A stretch of 64,000 bases of DNA, taken from assembly GCA_050998755.1 (NCBI GenBank), contig JBPCPW010000023.1, positions 21,994 through 85,993 of the forward strand, given 5' to 3'. The notes under the pieces were generated by a model. It did not search any database. It had not been told where the DNA came from and saw only the letters and a program-made list of their open reading frames with translations. This document shows, piece after piece, positions 24,597 through 32,905 of the stretch. The first letter of the stretch is position 1; each line of letters begins with the position of its first letter. Made by a program: the position numbers and the translations under genes. Source of the stretch: JAXDLW01 sp050998755 (GTDB taxonomy: Bacteria; Chloroflexota; Dormibacteria; DASZGP01).

Positions 24597-26441
24597 GTGA
24601 GCCCGCGCGGAGACATTTCGCGGCGGCGTTTCATCGGCGGAGCCGCCACCGCCGGGGCCGGGGTGGCCCTTGGTGCGGGACTGGGCCTCCAGGGTGAGGC
24701 GGCGCTGGCGGCGGCCGCCGGTCCGCGGTTTGCCGGGACCGCCAGCGCTGACGTGGTGGTCGTGGGGGCCGGGCTCGCCGGGCTCTCGGCTGCCCGTCGG
24801 CTCACCGCCGCGGGCAGAAAGGTGATCGTGCTCGAGGCTCGCGACCGCGTCGGCGGGCGCACGCTGAACCACCAGCTCGGCAGCCATGTGATCGAGGTCG
24901 GGGGGCAGTGGATCGGGCCGCTCCCGGGGCAGCCCAGCAACAACGCCCAGGCGTTTGATCCCACCCCCCAGCAGCGGCTTTTCGACCTCGCCAAGGAGGT
25001 CAAGGTCGACATCTACAAGACGTTCAACGTCGGCCAATACGTCGACTACAACAGCGGTGTGCGCCAGACCTACGGGGCCGTCCAGGTGCCCCCATTCGGC
25101 CGCATCCCGCCAGACCCTGGCGCCCCCAACGCCGCCTTCGCCGAAAACCTCCTGGACATGATGGCCAGCCCAAAATCGCAGGCGGTGGGCGGCAACTTCG
25201 ACTCCGCCAAACCGTACGCTCATCCCAGCGCCCGCGACTGGGATGCGCAGACCTTCGAGACCTGGATGCGCGAGAACCTGACCCCACCACGGCAGCCCGC
25301 CGGGTCGGCCACCAACTCCCTGATCAACCTGGCCATCGAGGCGGTGTTTGGCGCCGAGCCGCGGGACATGTCGTTGCTCCACGTCCTCTGGTACATATCC
25401 TCCGCGGGGTCGTTCGAGAACCTGGTGAACACCGGGGCGGGTGCCCAGGACAGCCGTTTCGTCGGCGGCTCGCAGCAGATCTCCATCAACGTCGCCACCG
25501 AGCTCGCCGCGGCGGGAACCCCGGTCTATCTGTCGTCCCCAGTCAGCCGGATTGTCCACAACGGCGGGCTGGTCCAGGTCCAGGGCGACGGCTTCGCGGT
25601 CACCGGCAAGCGGGTCATCGTGGCCATCCCACCCCATATCGTTGGGCGCATCGAGTTCGAACCCGCGTTGCACCAGATGTCCCCGGATGGAGGGCTCCGC
25701 GAGCAGTTGACCCAGCGCACCCCGTTTGGCACCGTCATCAAGGTCCAGTGCGTCTACGATCGCCCGTTCTGGCGTGACGCCGGGCTCGCCGGCCAGGCCA
25801 CCAGCGACACCGGGCCGGTGAAGATCACGTTCGACAACACGCCCCACCCCGATGACGGAACCCCCAACGCGCACCCCGGAGTGCTGATGGGGTTCATGGA
25901 GGGAGACGACGGCCGAATCTGGGGCCAGAAGACCCGCGCGGAGCGGCGCCAGGGCGTGATCGACTCATTTGTTCGATATTTCGGCCCGAAAGCAGCAAAC
26001 CCCATCAGCTACCCCGGGGCGCCTGATGGCTATGTCGAGATGCTGTGGGCCAATGAGGAGTACACCGGCGGCTGCTACGGGGCGTTCTTCCCAACCGGCG
26101 TCTGGACCTCGTTTGGTCAGAATGCGGCGGGGGAGAACATGCTGCGCAAGGTGATCGGCAACGTCCATTGGGCGGGGACCGAGACTGCGACCGTCTGGGC
26201 CGGATACATGGATGGCGCCGTGCAGTCCGGCGTGCGTGCGGCCGACGAGGTGCTCAATGCTCTAGGCGCGGCTGCCGCAACCCGCAGGGCGACATCGAGC
26301 AACCTGCAATTGCCGAACACCAGCCACCCCGATCAGTTCCCGACCCGGGCGTTCGCCGCCGTCGGCGCGGTGGCCGCTGCTGCCGCGGCACTCAAGAAGG
26401 CCGTGTCCGCTACCAACGCGCCTCGGAGTCCTGAGGCCTAA
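24597..26441 (+). CDS. Tat-exported flavin monoamine oxidase
   Basis: This 614-aa FAD enzyme oxidises amines or amino acids. It starts with a twin-arginine leader (ISRRRFIGGAATAGAGVALG), so it should be exported folded. The FAD-binding motif ADVVVVGAGLAGLSAARRL is near residue 51, followed by VIVLEARDRVGGRT. The C-terminal flavin contact is VHWAGTETATVWAGYMDGAV near 530. About 60 extra residues with a hydrophobic AAVGAVAAAAAAL segment end the protein. GTG 24597 begins one base after the previous stop, with GAGG overlapping that stop as the likely ribosome-binding site. Substrate unknown. Confidence 0.86.
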   Translation: MSPRGDISRRRFIGGAATAGAGVALGAGLGLQGEAALAAAAGPRFAGTASADVVVVGAGLAGLSAARRLTAAGRKVIVLEARDRVGGRTLNHQLGSHVIEVGGQWIGPLPGQPSNNAQAFDPTPQQRLFDLAKEVKVDIYKTFNVGQYVDYNSGVRQTYGAVQVPPFGRIPPDPGAPNAAFAENLLDMMASPKSQAVGGNFDSAKPYAHPSARDWDAQTFETWMRENLTPPRQPAGSATNSLINLAIEAVFGAEPRDMSLLHVLWYISSAGSFENLVNTGAGAQDSRFVGGSQQISINVATELAAAGTPVYLSSPVSRIVHNGGLVQVQGDGFAVTGKRVIVAIPPHIVGRIEFEPALHQMSPDGGLREQLTQRTPFGTVIKVQCVYDRPFWRDAGLAGQATSDTGPVKITFDNTPHPDDGTPNAHPGVLMGFMEGDDGRIWGQKTRAERRQGVIDSFVRYFGPKAANPISYPGAPDGYVEMLWANEEYTGGCYGAFFPTGVWTSFGQNAAGENMLRKVIGNVHWAGTETATVWAGYMDGAVQSGVRAADEVLNALGAAAATRRATSSNLQLPNTSHPDQFPTRAFAAVGAVAAAAAALKKAVSATNAPRSPEA

Positions 26442-26503
26442 TAGCGGCTATCCTTCTCGGCTCGGGGTTCGACGTTTTCGCGGGTAGAGAGGAGAAGAGC
26501 TGG

Positions 26504-28495
26504 ATGAAGTACCTGGTCACCGGTGCCACCGGATTCATCGGCCGCTACCTGGTCGATCAACTGTTGAAGCGCGACGGCGAAGTTCACGTCCTGGTTCGCC
26601 CGCAGTCGCGGGAAAAGATGCAGGCGCGGATCGCCCAACTCGGTGCGGAGGACCGCATCCACGTTGTTGAGGGCGATATCACCCGCGCCGATGCGGGCGT
26701 GGCCCAGTCCGACCATGCGCAGCTCGAAGGTGTCGAGGTTTATCACCTCGCCGCGGTGTACGACCTGGAGGCCGACGAGGAAGCCAACCGCCTGGCCAAC
26801 GTGGAGGGCACCCGCAACATCGTGCAGTTGGCCAACAAGGTCGGCGCGGCGCGCATCCACCACATCAGCTCGATTGCCGTGGCCGGCGGCAAGTGGAAGG
26901 GCGATTTCACCGAGGAGATGTTCGAGGAGGGGCAGGACCTAAGCCATCCTTACTACCAGACCAAGTACGAGGCCGAGAAGATCGTCCGCGAAGAGGCCAA
27001 GGTGCCCTTCCGGGTGTACCGTCCGGGAATCGTCATCGGGTCCTCGGAGACCGGAGAGGCGGACAAGATCGACGGCCCCTATTACGGCTTCAAGATCATG
27101 CAGCGCCTGCGCGAGTCCCTGCCCAACTGGGCACCCCTGCTGGGGCCGGAAGGCTATGCCCTGAACATCGTCCCGGTGGACTTCGTGGCGAAGTCGATAG
27201 ACCACATCGGCCACCAGGACGGCCTGGACGGGCGCACCTTCCACATTGTCGACCCCAAGCCGCTATCGCTTGGCGACACCCTGAACGAATTCGCCCGCGC
27301 CGGGCACGCGCCGGAGTTCACCATGCGCTTCGATCGCCGCGCCACTTCGATGGTGCCCGACGACGTGAAGAAGGCCATCGGCAGCATCCCCGCGGTGCAG
27401 AGGCTGCGAGACCAGGTGCTGGAGAATATCCGCATCCCCCAAACGGCGCTCGACTACATGAGCAACCGCGCGATCTTCACCGCCACCGAGTCGCAGCGCG
27501 CCCTGGAGGGCAGTGGCATAACCTGCCCCCACCTGCGCAGCTACGCGTGGCGGATCTGGGACTACTGGGAGCGCCACCTGGACCCCGAACTGCCCAACGA
27601 CCGCAACCTTCGCGCGGCCCTCGGGGGCAAGGTGGTGGTCATCACCGGCGCCTCCAGTGGTATCGGCGAGGCCAGCGCCAAGGCCCTGGCGCGCAGCGGT
27701 GCGCACCTCATGCTGGTCTCTCGCACCAAGGAGAAACTGGACGAGCTGAAGGGCCAGATCGAGGCCGATGGCGGCAAGGCGTGGGTCTACCCCACAGACC
27801 TCTCCGACACCGATGCCTGTGGCCAGATGATCGACAAGGTCGTCGCCGACCACGGCCATGTCGACATCCTGATCAACAACGCCGGCCGCTCGATCCGGCG
27901 CTCGGTGGAAGAGTCCTACGACCGCTTCCATGACTTCCAGCGGACGATGCAGCTCAACTACTTCGGCGCCGTGAAGCTGATCCTGGGAGTTCTCCCGACC
28001 ATGATCCAGCAGGGCCGTGGTCAGATCATCAACATCTCGTCGATCGGCGCCCAGGCGTTTCCGCCACGGTTCGCCGCCTACGTCGCTTCCAAGTCGGCGC
28101 TCGAGGGCTTCTCGCGCTGCCTGGCGCCGGAGGTTGCTCACCACGGGATCACAGTGACCAATGTCCACATGCCCCTGGTGCAGACCCCGATGATCGCGCC
28201 GACCTCCTTCTACTCCAATTTCCCCATCATCGAGGCGGAGGAAGCGGCTGAGATGGTCGTCGAGGCGATATTGCGACGGCCGCAGGAGCTCTCGACCCGG
28301 CTTGGCAAGCTGGGTGAGGTGGTCGACGTTGCGGCCCCCGGCTTCCTGCACCTGGTGATGACCGGCGCATACCACATGTTTCCGGAGACCGGGGGCAAGA
28401 AGAAGGAGGGCGGCGGCAACGGCGCCAAACCCGAGCAGGAGGTGGGCATCGAGGGCCTGGTCCTCGGTCAACTGATGCGGGGGATCCACTTCTAA
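26504..28495 (+). CDS. Two-domain SDR protein, fatty acyl-CoA reductase-like
   Basis: This 663-aa fusion has two reductase domains. Residues 1-360 form an extended SDR (GATGFIGRYL at the N-terminus, YYQTKYEAEK as the YxxxK) of the male-sterility/acyl-reductase type. Residues 370-660 form a classical SDR (VVVITGASSGIGEASAKAL, NNAGRSIRRS, YVASKSALEGFS). This arrangement matches mycobacterial AcrA1/FcrA-type enzymes that reduce fatty acyl-CoA to aldehyde or alcohol, for example for wax esters. GAGAGGAG upstream of ATG 26504 is a fair ribosome-binding site. The neighbours do not fix a pathway. Confidence 0.8.
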   Translation: MKYLVTGATGFIGRYLVDQLLKRDGEVHVLVRPQSREKMQARIAQLGAEDRIHVVEGDITRADAGVAQSDHAQLEGVEVYHLAAVYDLEADEEANRLANVEGTRNIVQLANKVGAARIHHISSIAVAGGKWKGDFTEEMFEEGQDLSHPYYQTKYEAEKIVREEAKVPFRVYRPGIVIGSSETGEADKIDGPYYGFKIMQRLRESLPNWAPLLGPEGYALNIVPVDFVAKSIDHIGHQDGLDGRTFHIVDPKPLSLGDTLNEFARAGHAPEFTMRFDRRATSMVPDDVKKAIGSIPAVQRLRDQVLENIRIPQTALDYMSNRAIFTATESQRALEGSGITCPHLRSYAWRIWDYWERHLDPELPNDRNLRAALGGKVVVITGASSGIGEASAKALARSGAHLMLVSRTKEKLDELKGQIEADGGKAWVYPTDLSDTDACGQMIDKVVADHGHVDILINNAGRSIRRSVEESYDRFHDFQRTMQLNYFGAVKLILGVLPTMIQQGRGQIINISSIGAQAFPPRFAAYVASKSALEGFSRCLAPEVAHHGITVTNVHMPLVQTPMIAPTSFYSNFPIIEAEEAAEMVVEAILRRPQELSTRLGKLGEVVDVAAPGFLHLVMTGAYHMFPETGGKKKEGGGNGAKPEQEVGIEGLVLGQLMRGIHF

Positions 28496-28512
28496 GCGGC
28501 TATCGGGGCGAA

Positions 28513-28518
28513 TACAAT
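28513..28518 (+). promoter_or_regulatory. -10 box for the HisN-like gene
   Basis: TACAAT, near consensus, lies 8 nt before the ATG at 28527, giving a leader of zero to two bases. Confidence 0.5.
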
Positions 28519-28526
28519 CCGCCGGG

Positions 28527-29309
28527 ATGAACCCGGACCTTGAGCTTGCCCAACACCTGGCCGACGTGGCCGACGCGATCACCATGCGGCACTTCCGCTC
28601 GGTCGACCTGCGGGTGGAGAGCAAGCCCGACCGCACGCCCGTCTCAATTGCCGATAGGGAGGCGGAGCAGGCGATGAGGGAGATTCTCACGGCGCAGCGC
28701 CCCGGCGACGCGGTGGTGGGGGAGGAGTACGGCGCCGCCGGCGACGCTACCCGGCGATGGATCCTCGACCCCATTGATGCGACCAAGAACTACATCCGCG
28801 GTATCCCGGTGTTCGCCACGTTGATCGCACTCGAGGAGGAGGGCGAGATCACCGTCGGGGTTGTCTCGGCGCCCGCGCTGGGCGCGCGATGGTGGGCCAG
28901 CCGGGGAGAGGGCGCGTTCAGCGGCGACCGCCGACTCTCGGTGTCGCGGATCGGCAACCTGGACCAGGCCCAGCTGTGCCACGCGGGCTTTGAGGAGTGG
29001 CGCGACGGCGGCCATGAGGAGTCACTCATCGGGCTCTCCAGGCGGTGCGCTCGCACCCGCGGCTTCGGCGACTTCTGGCAGCATATGTTGGTCGCCCAGG
29101 GGAGCGCCGAGATCGCCATCGACCCCGTCGTCAGCCTCTGGGACATGGCCGCGATCAAGGTGATTGTCGAGGAGGCCGGCGGCCGCTTCAGCGACCTCGC
29201 GGGTGTCTCAACTGCCGAGGGCGGGAGCGGAGTGTCCAGCAACGGGCTGCTGCACGATGAGGCCCTCAACTACATCGGGCGTTCGGCAGCTTCACCTCCG
29301 CGCCGGTAG
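28527..29309 (+). CDS. Inositol monophosphatase family, histidinol-phosphatase-like
   Basis: This 260-aa Mg-dependent phosphatase has the family's metal sites: VVGEEYGAAG near residue 65, WILDPIDATKNYIRG (the DPxDxT motif) near 85, and VVSLWDMAAIKVIVEEAGG near 200. The ATKNYIRG form (A for the usual G) and the DFWQHMLVAQG segment resemble HisN of actinobacteria, which removes phosphate from histidinol phosphate; inositol-phosphatase activity is also possible. The TAG stop doubles as the start of the TAGACT box of the next gene. Confidence 0.82.
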   Translation: MNPDLELAQHLADVADAITMRHFRSVDLRVESKPDRTPVSIADREAEQAMREILTAQRPGDAVVGEEYGAAGDATRRWILDPIDATKNYIRGIPVFATLIALEEEGEITVGVVSAPALGARWWASRGEGAFSGDRRLSVSRIGNLDQAQLCHAGFEEWRDGGHEESLIGLSRRCARTRGFGDFWQHMLVAQGSAEIAIDPVVSLWDMAAIKVIVEEAGGRFSDLAGVSTAEGGSGVSSNGLLHDEALNYIGRSAASPPRR

Positions 29310-29312
29310 ACT
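29307..29312 (+). promoter_or_regulatory. -10 box of a leaderless promoter for the selenoprotein candidate
   Basis: TAGACT lies exactly 6 nt before the ATG at 29319 and overlaps the stop codon of the HisN-like gene. This gives the peroxiredoxin-like gene its own start signal. Confidence 0.5.
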
Positions 29313-29318
29313 GCCGCA

Positions 29319-29954
29319 ATGGCCCGCCCGCACAGCGTCGACCTGCAGACCGTCCAGAAGATCGTGGCGGAGGCGCGTGAGCAGGAGGCAGAGGCGCTCA
29401 GCGATGAGCTGCCGCCCGACAATGCCATCAAGAAATTGGGTGCGGTCAAGCTCGAGGAGCTCGACGGCTCGACGGTTGCGCTGGGATTGCTGTGGAAGAC
29501 GAAGCCCGCGGCCATGGTCTTCCTGCGACATTACGGTTGACTGTTCTGCCGTGAGCAGGCCGCGCAGTTGCGCGGCATGAGAGGCAGGCTGGAAAAGCTG
29601 GCCAACGTCGCGATCATCGGCAATGGGACGCTGGCCCACGCCCAGGACTTTGACAAGACCCACGGCAAGGGCCTTCGCTCGCTGGTTGACACCAAGAAGC
29701 AGACCTACAAGGCGCTGGGCTTTCGCCGTGGGGTTCGCTACACGCTCGGGCCCGCGTCGCTGGCGCGGGGAGTCGATGCCATGTCGCGAGGCTTCCGCCA
29801 GGTGAGTACGCAGGGGGACGCCTTCCAGCAGGGAGGCACCCTGGTGGTCGCTGCGGGCGGCCGGCCGGTGCTCTTTCAGCGCGCTCGCTTCGCAGGCGAC
29901 CACGCTTCGCTGGAAGAGATCCTGGCCGCCGCGACGATGGCCGCAGAGGATTAG
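29319..29954 (+). CDS. Peroxiredoxin-like (AhpC/TSA, PRXL2-type) protein with in-frame UGA: probable selenoprotein
   Basis: The frame is continuous over 211 codons except for one TGA at codon 74 (29538-29540). Before it lies the thioredoxin-fold strand AAMVFLRHYG; directly after it comes LFCREQAAQLR. Family members have FLRHFGCxxCRE here, so the UGA replaces the first Cys of the CxxC, giving U-L-F-C. The downstream half (LANVAIIGNGTLAHAQDF, YKALGFRRGVRYTLG, TLVVAAGGRPVLF) is intact and in frame. A SECIS-like hairpin sits about 27 nt after the UGA. The simplest reading is selenocysteine at residue 74, making a redox or peroxidase enzyme; a Cys-codon mutation is the alternative. The start is supported by TAGACT 6 nt upstream. 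Confidence 0.75.
29546..29587 (+). promoter_or_regulatory. SECIS-like hairpin
   Basis: Lower stem CTGCC (29546-29550)/GGCAG (29583-29587), an internal loop, then upper stem GCCGCGC (29559-29565)/GCGCGGC (29570-29576) closed by AGTT. The apical loop has G at its second position and lies about 27 nt from the UGA, inside the spacing described for bacterial SECIS elements that bind SelB. Confidence 0.6.
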
Positions 29955-29973
29955 CCTCAGGGTCGCGCAGGCT

Positions 29974-31134
29974 TTGAGGACGCAACGCAAGGTCACAACC
30001 GCGCGCTGGCCCGGGGTGCTCATCGCGCTGGCCCTCCTTGCCGGCTGCGGTTCCAGCGGCATCAAGGACCCGCCGCAGGTCAGCCCCGTGGCGCCAGGGG
30101 CGAGTCCAACGGAGGTTGCGTCGGCTTCTCCGGCTGCCACCGGCTGCCCGGGCTGGCATCTCCCCCCGCAGTCGACCGTCGCCGCGGCTTATCCGACGGC
30201 GCTGGCGTTCGCACCTGACGGTCGCCTGTTCTACGCCGAGAGATCAGGAACCATCCGCGTCTGGCAGGATGGCAAAGCGCTGGCTTTCGCGTCGGTCCCC
30301 ACGGTGACCACGGAGGCCCTTGGGGCCTACAGTGAGCGCGGCCTGCTGGGCCTGGCGATCAGCCCAACGTTCAGCCACGACCACTTCGTCTACGCCTTTT
30401 ACTCCGAGACCAACCGCAGCACCCAGCGCGTGGTCCGGTTCACCGACGACTGCAGTGGTCACGGCGCCGCGGAGGTCACGGTGGTGGCCGGCCTGCCGGG
30501 TGGTTCTGATTGCTGTCACAAGGGCGGGCGCGTGGCCTTTGGCCCGGACGGCGACCTGTACGTCACCCTCGGCGAGACCCACGTCGCTGACGCGGCCCAG
30601 GACAAATGCGACCCGCGCGGGAAAATTCTGCGCTACACACCAGATGGGCAGCCGGCACCGGGCAACCTCTGCGGGCCTGTGTATGCCTACGGGCTGCGCA
30701 ACCCGTTCGGTATCGCTTTCGCGCCCGACGGCCGGCTCTTCGTCACCAACAACGGGCCTTCCGGCGACGCCGGGAGTCCCGGCAGCGGATACGACACCGC
30801 CGAGGTAGTCCAGGCCGGGGCCAATTACCAGTGGCCCGTGTGCTACGGGTACAGCCACGCGATTGGCGGCGGGAGCTGTCCCGCGGGCAGTGTCGGCCCC
30901 GACTTCAGCTCCGAGAGCTCAACCATCGTCCCCACAGGGGCGACGTGGGCCGCCAGCGGTCCGTATGCCGGGCACTTCGTGTTCTGCACATTTGCCAATG
31001 ACACGATGAAAGTGTTGATCGGCCCGCGCGACGTGAAGGACGGCCCCCACGGTTGCGCCCTCGACGTCAAACAGGGCCCCGACGGTGCTCTCTATTTCTC
31101 CGACAGCGGCAGCATCTACCGCTACGCCGGCTGA
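29974..31134 (+). CDS. PQQ-dependent sugar dehydrogenase-like lipoprotein
   Basis: This 386-aa protein has a lipoprotein signal (LIALALLAGCGSS, lipid-modified Cys at 25) and a six-bladed beta-propeller of the soluble aldose/glucose dehydrogenase family. Propeller motifs include LAFAPDGRLFYAERSGTIRV, SERGLLGLAISPTF, GGRVAFGPDGDLYVTLGE and YGLRNPFGIAFAPDGRLF. It would oxidise sugars outside the membrane using PQQ. Several Cys residues suggest disulfides. The start is TTG at 29974, 20 nt after the selenoprotein stop, without an obvious ribosome-binding site. Catalytic assignment is family-level only. Confidence 0.8.
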   Translation: MRTQRKVTTARWPGVLIALALLAGCGSSGIKDPPQVSPVAPGASPTEVASASPAATGCPGWHLPPQSTVAAAYPTALAFAPDGRLFYAERSGTIRVWQDGKALAFASVPTVTTEALGAYSERGLLGLAISPTFSHDHFVYAFYSETNRSTQRVVRFTDDCSGHGAAEVTVVAGLPGGSDCCHKGGRVAFGPDGDLYVTLGETHVADAAQDKCDPRGKILRYTPDGQPAPGNLCGPVYAYGLRNPFGIAFAPDGRLFVTNNGPSGDAGSPGSGYDTAEVVQAGANYQWPVCYGYSHAIGGGSCPAGSVGPDFSSESSTIVPTGATWAASGPYAGHFVFCTFANDTMKVLIGPRDVKDGPHGCALDVKQGPDGALYFSDSGSIYRYAG

Positions 31135-31136
31135 CG

Positions 31137-31244
31137 CGGCTCAGTCCTCCGACTCAATCTACAGCTACGCCGGGGGACGCCGGCTCAGTCCTCCGCCTCA
31201 ATCTACAGCTACGCCGGGGGACGCCGGCTCAGTCCTCCGCCTCC
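31137..31244. repeat. Tandem duplication of the gene-end junction
   Basis: A 44-nt unit occurs as 31137-31180 and 31181-31224 (one base apart in sequence), with a third partial copy 31225-31244. Each unit joins the 3' end of fabI (antisense) to a sequence resembling the last codons of the dehydrogenase gene (compare 31111-31134). It appears to be a local slippage duplication between two convergent genes, leaving both ORFs intact. Confidence 0.8.
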
Positions 31245-32044
31245 GTGGGCGTCTGGTCGACCTCAACGGGCCTCTCCATCGGGGCGCCCATGGCGTGGTA
31301 TCCGCCATCGACGTGCACCATTTCGCCGGTCGTCTTGGGAGCCCAGTCGCTGAGCAGTACGCAGACCATGCGCGCCGCGGCCTCGGTGTCGTGGGCATTC
31401 CAGCCCAGCGGCGCCTGCTGCTTCCAGGCTTCCTCGAACTGGTAGAAACCGGGGATCGCCTTGGCCGCCACCGTCGCCAGTGGACCAGCGGCGACCGCGT
31501 TGACACGGATACCCTTTGGGCCCAAATACCGGGCCAGGTAACGCACCACCGACTCCAGGCCTGCCTTGGCCACGCCCATCCAGTCGTACACCGGCCACGC
31601 CACCTGGTTATCGAAGTCCAGGCTGACGATGCTGCCGCCCGCTTCCATCAGCGGGACCACGGCGACGGCGAGCTCCTTCAGCGAGAAGGTGGACGTCTGG
31701 AAGGCGACCTGGGCGCTGTCCCAGGGGGTCTCCATGAAATTGCCGCCCAGGGCGTCCGCCGGCGCGAAGGCGATCGCGTGGACCGCGCCGTCCACCCGGC
31801 CCCAGCGGCTCCGCAGCTGTTCGGTCAACGCGAGCACCTGTTCGTGGTCGTTGATGTCGAGCTCCAGGATCTCGGGCACCGGGTCGAGGCGGCGAGCCGT
31901 CTTCTCGGTCAGGCTGCGAACCCTGCCAAAGCTGGTCAGGATCACCTCAGCGCCCTCCTGCTGGGCCAGCCGGGCCACGCTGAAGGCGATGCTCTGACGC
32001 GTGAGCACGCCGGTGATCAGGATTCGCTTCCCTTCGAGCAGCAT
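31229..32044 (-). CDS. fabI: Enoyl-[acyl-carrier-protein] reductase, FabI/InhA-like
   Basis: This 271-aa NADH-dependent SDR performs the last reduction of the fatty-acid elongation cycle. The N-terminus MLLEGKRILITGVLTRQSIA has the FabI-type nucleotide loop. Active-site residues fit the Y-x6-K pattern: Tyr in WPVYDWMGVAKAGLES with Lys six residues on. APLGWNAHDTEAAARMVCVLLSDWAPKTTGE is close to mycobacterial InhA in layout. ATG 32044 is used; the longer frame to 32149 lacks support. No clear ribosome-binding site is seen. It is convergent with the dehydrogenase gene. Confidence 0.9.
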   Translation of the reverse strand: MLLEGKRILITGVLTRQSIAFSVARLAQQEGAEVILTSFGRVRSLTEKTARRLDPVPEILELDINDHEQVLALTEQLRSRWGRVDGAVHAIAFAPADALGGNFMETPWDSAQVAFQTSTFSLKELAVAVVPLMEAGGSIVSLDFDNQVAWPVYDWMGVAKAGLESVVRYLARYLGPKGIRVNAVAAGPLATVAAKAIPGFYQFEEAWKQQAPLGWNAHDTEAAARMVCVLLSDWAPKTTGEMVHVDGGYHAMGAPMERPVEVDQTPTEAED

Positions 32045-32136
32045 CGGGAGGAGTATTCCAGTAACTCGGCCTGGTATCAAATCAGGGCGCCGGACGTATC
32101 CACTGCCGTGACCCCACGGCCCACAGGAGGAGACTG

Positions 32137-32586
32137 ATGAAACTGCCAAAAATTCGGGTAGCCGCGGCCCCGGTGCTGCTCATGCTCGCCGGCTGTGGCT
32201 CATCGGGCACTGCCACCGGCTCGCCGGCCGACCCCGGGACGGTCCAGCTCACCATGGACACCCAGGACATTCGCTTCAACCCCGGTGTCATCACGGCCAA
32301 GCCCGGCGAGAAGATTGCCCTGACCGTCAGCAACCGCGACAGCGTCAAACACAATTTCACGATCACCGAGCTCGGGGTCAACCAGGACCTGGATCCCGGG
32401 AAGACCCTGACCTTTGTGTTCACCACCAAGGGCAGCACCGACCTGCAGTTCTTCTGCCAGTATCACAAGGCCCGCGGCATGGTCGGCACCCTGAACCTCA
32501 GCGGCAATGCGCCCGCAACCGCGCCCAGCGCCGCACCGAGCTCGGCCGCCCCGGCCGCTTCCAGGAGTCCCTACTCGACCTACTGA
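32137..32586 (+). CDS. Cupredoxin-domain lipoprotein
   Basis: This 149-aa secreted lipoprotein has a lipobox (LLMLAGCGSS, Cys20) and a plastocyanin-like domain. Type 1 copper ligands are present: His in VKHNFTITE and Cys, His and Met in FFCQYHKARGM. A Ser/Ala/Pro tail ends the protein. It should shuttle electrons or bind copper at the outer membrane face. AGGAGG with 6-nt spacing precedes ATG 32137, one of the strongest ribosome-binding sites here. No oxidase partner is adjacent. Confidence 0.88.
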   Translation: MKLPKIRVAAAPVLLMLAGCGSSGTATGSPADPGTVQLTMDTQDIRFNPGVITAKPGEKIALTVSNRDSVKHNFTITELGVNQDLDPGKTLTFVFTTKGSTDLQFFCQYHKARGMVGTLNLSGNAPATAPSAAPSSAAPAASRSPYSTY

Positions 32587-32681
32587 TGCGTCGGCGGGGG
32601 CGACGCACCCAGTTCGCTGCCACGCCGGCAACATTCGGCGGATTTGCGTGCCGCGTATATGACGCGTTGCGGCAATGGGGC

Positions 32682-32710
32682 TTGTCTTAACCGCCGGATT
32701 GTGGCACAAT
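32682..32710 (+). promoter_or_regulatory. Promoter of the sigma-factor gene
   Basis: TTGTCT (32682-32687) and CACAAT (32705-32710) are spaced by 17 nt. Transcription from here gives a leader of roughly 190 nt before the sigma-factor ATG, unusually long for this genome. That leader contains the small ORF at 32837. Confidence 0.5.
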
Positions 32711-32836
32711 GCGACAACGCGCCACGGGCACTCCTGGCGCAGGACTTGCGGAATCGCTGGCGTCCCGCGCCCTGACCCATCACCACTTCAAACGTCGAAC
32801 CCCGGAAGGTCAGGGGGTCTCCAGGAGTTGTACCTA

Positions 32837-32893
32837 GTGAACGCGCACATTGTTCAGCGACGCCCGGAGGGCTGCTTCCCCCGGGACGATTGA
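32837..32893 (+). CDS. Possible 18-aa leader peptide upstream of the sigma factor
   Basis: GTG at 32837 is preceded by AGGAG with 9-nt spacing and encodes VNAHIVQRRPEGCFPRDD, ending in TGA 12 nt before the sigma-factor ATG. It is too short to judge by composition. Its ribosome-binding site and placement suggest a leader ORF that could couple translation to the sigma gene. Confidence 0.35.
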   Translation: MNAHIVQRRPEGCFPRDD

Positions 32894-32905
32894 TTGAAGG
32901 ACGAA

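Noticed and set aside
29319..29954. Reading the two halves as two separate genes or a pseudogene
   Set aside because: Both halves share one frame, the break is exactly at a conserved redox Cys, the second half lacks a proper start for a family domain, and a SECIS-like hairpin follows. A point mutation cannot be excluded but is the less economical reading.
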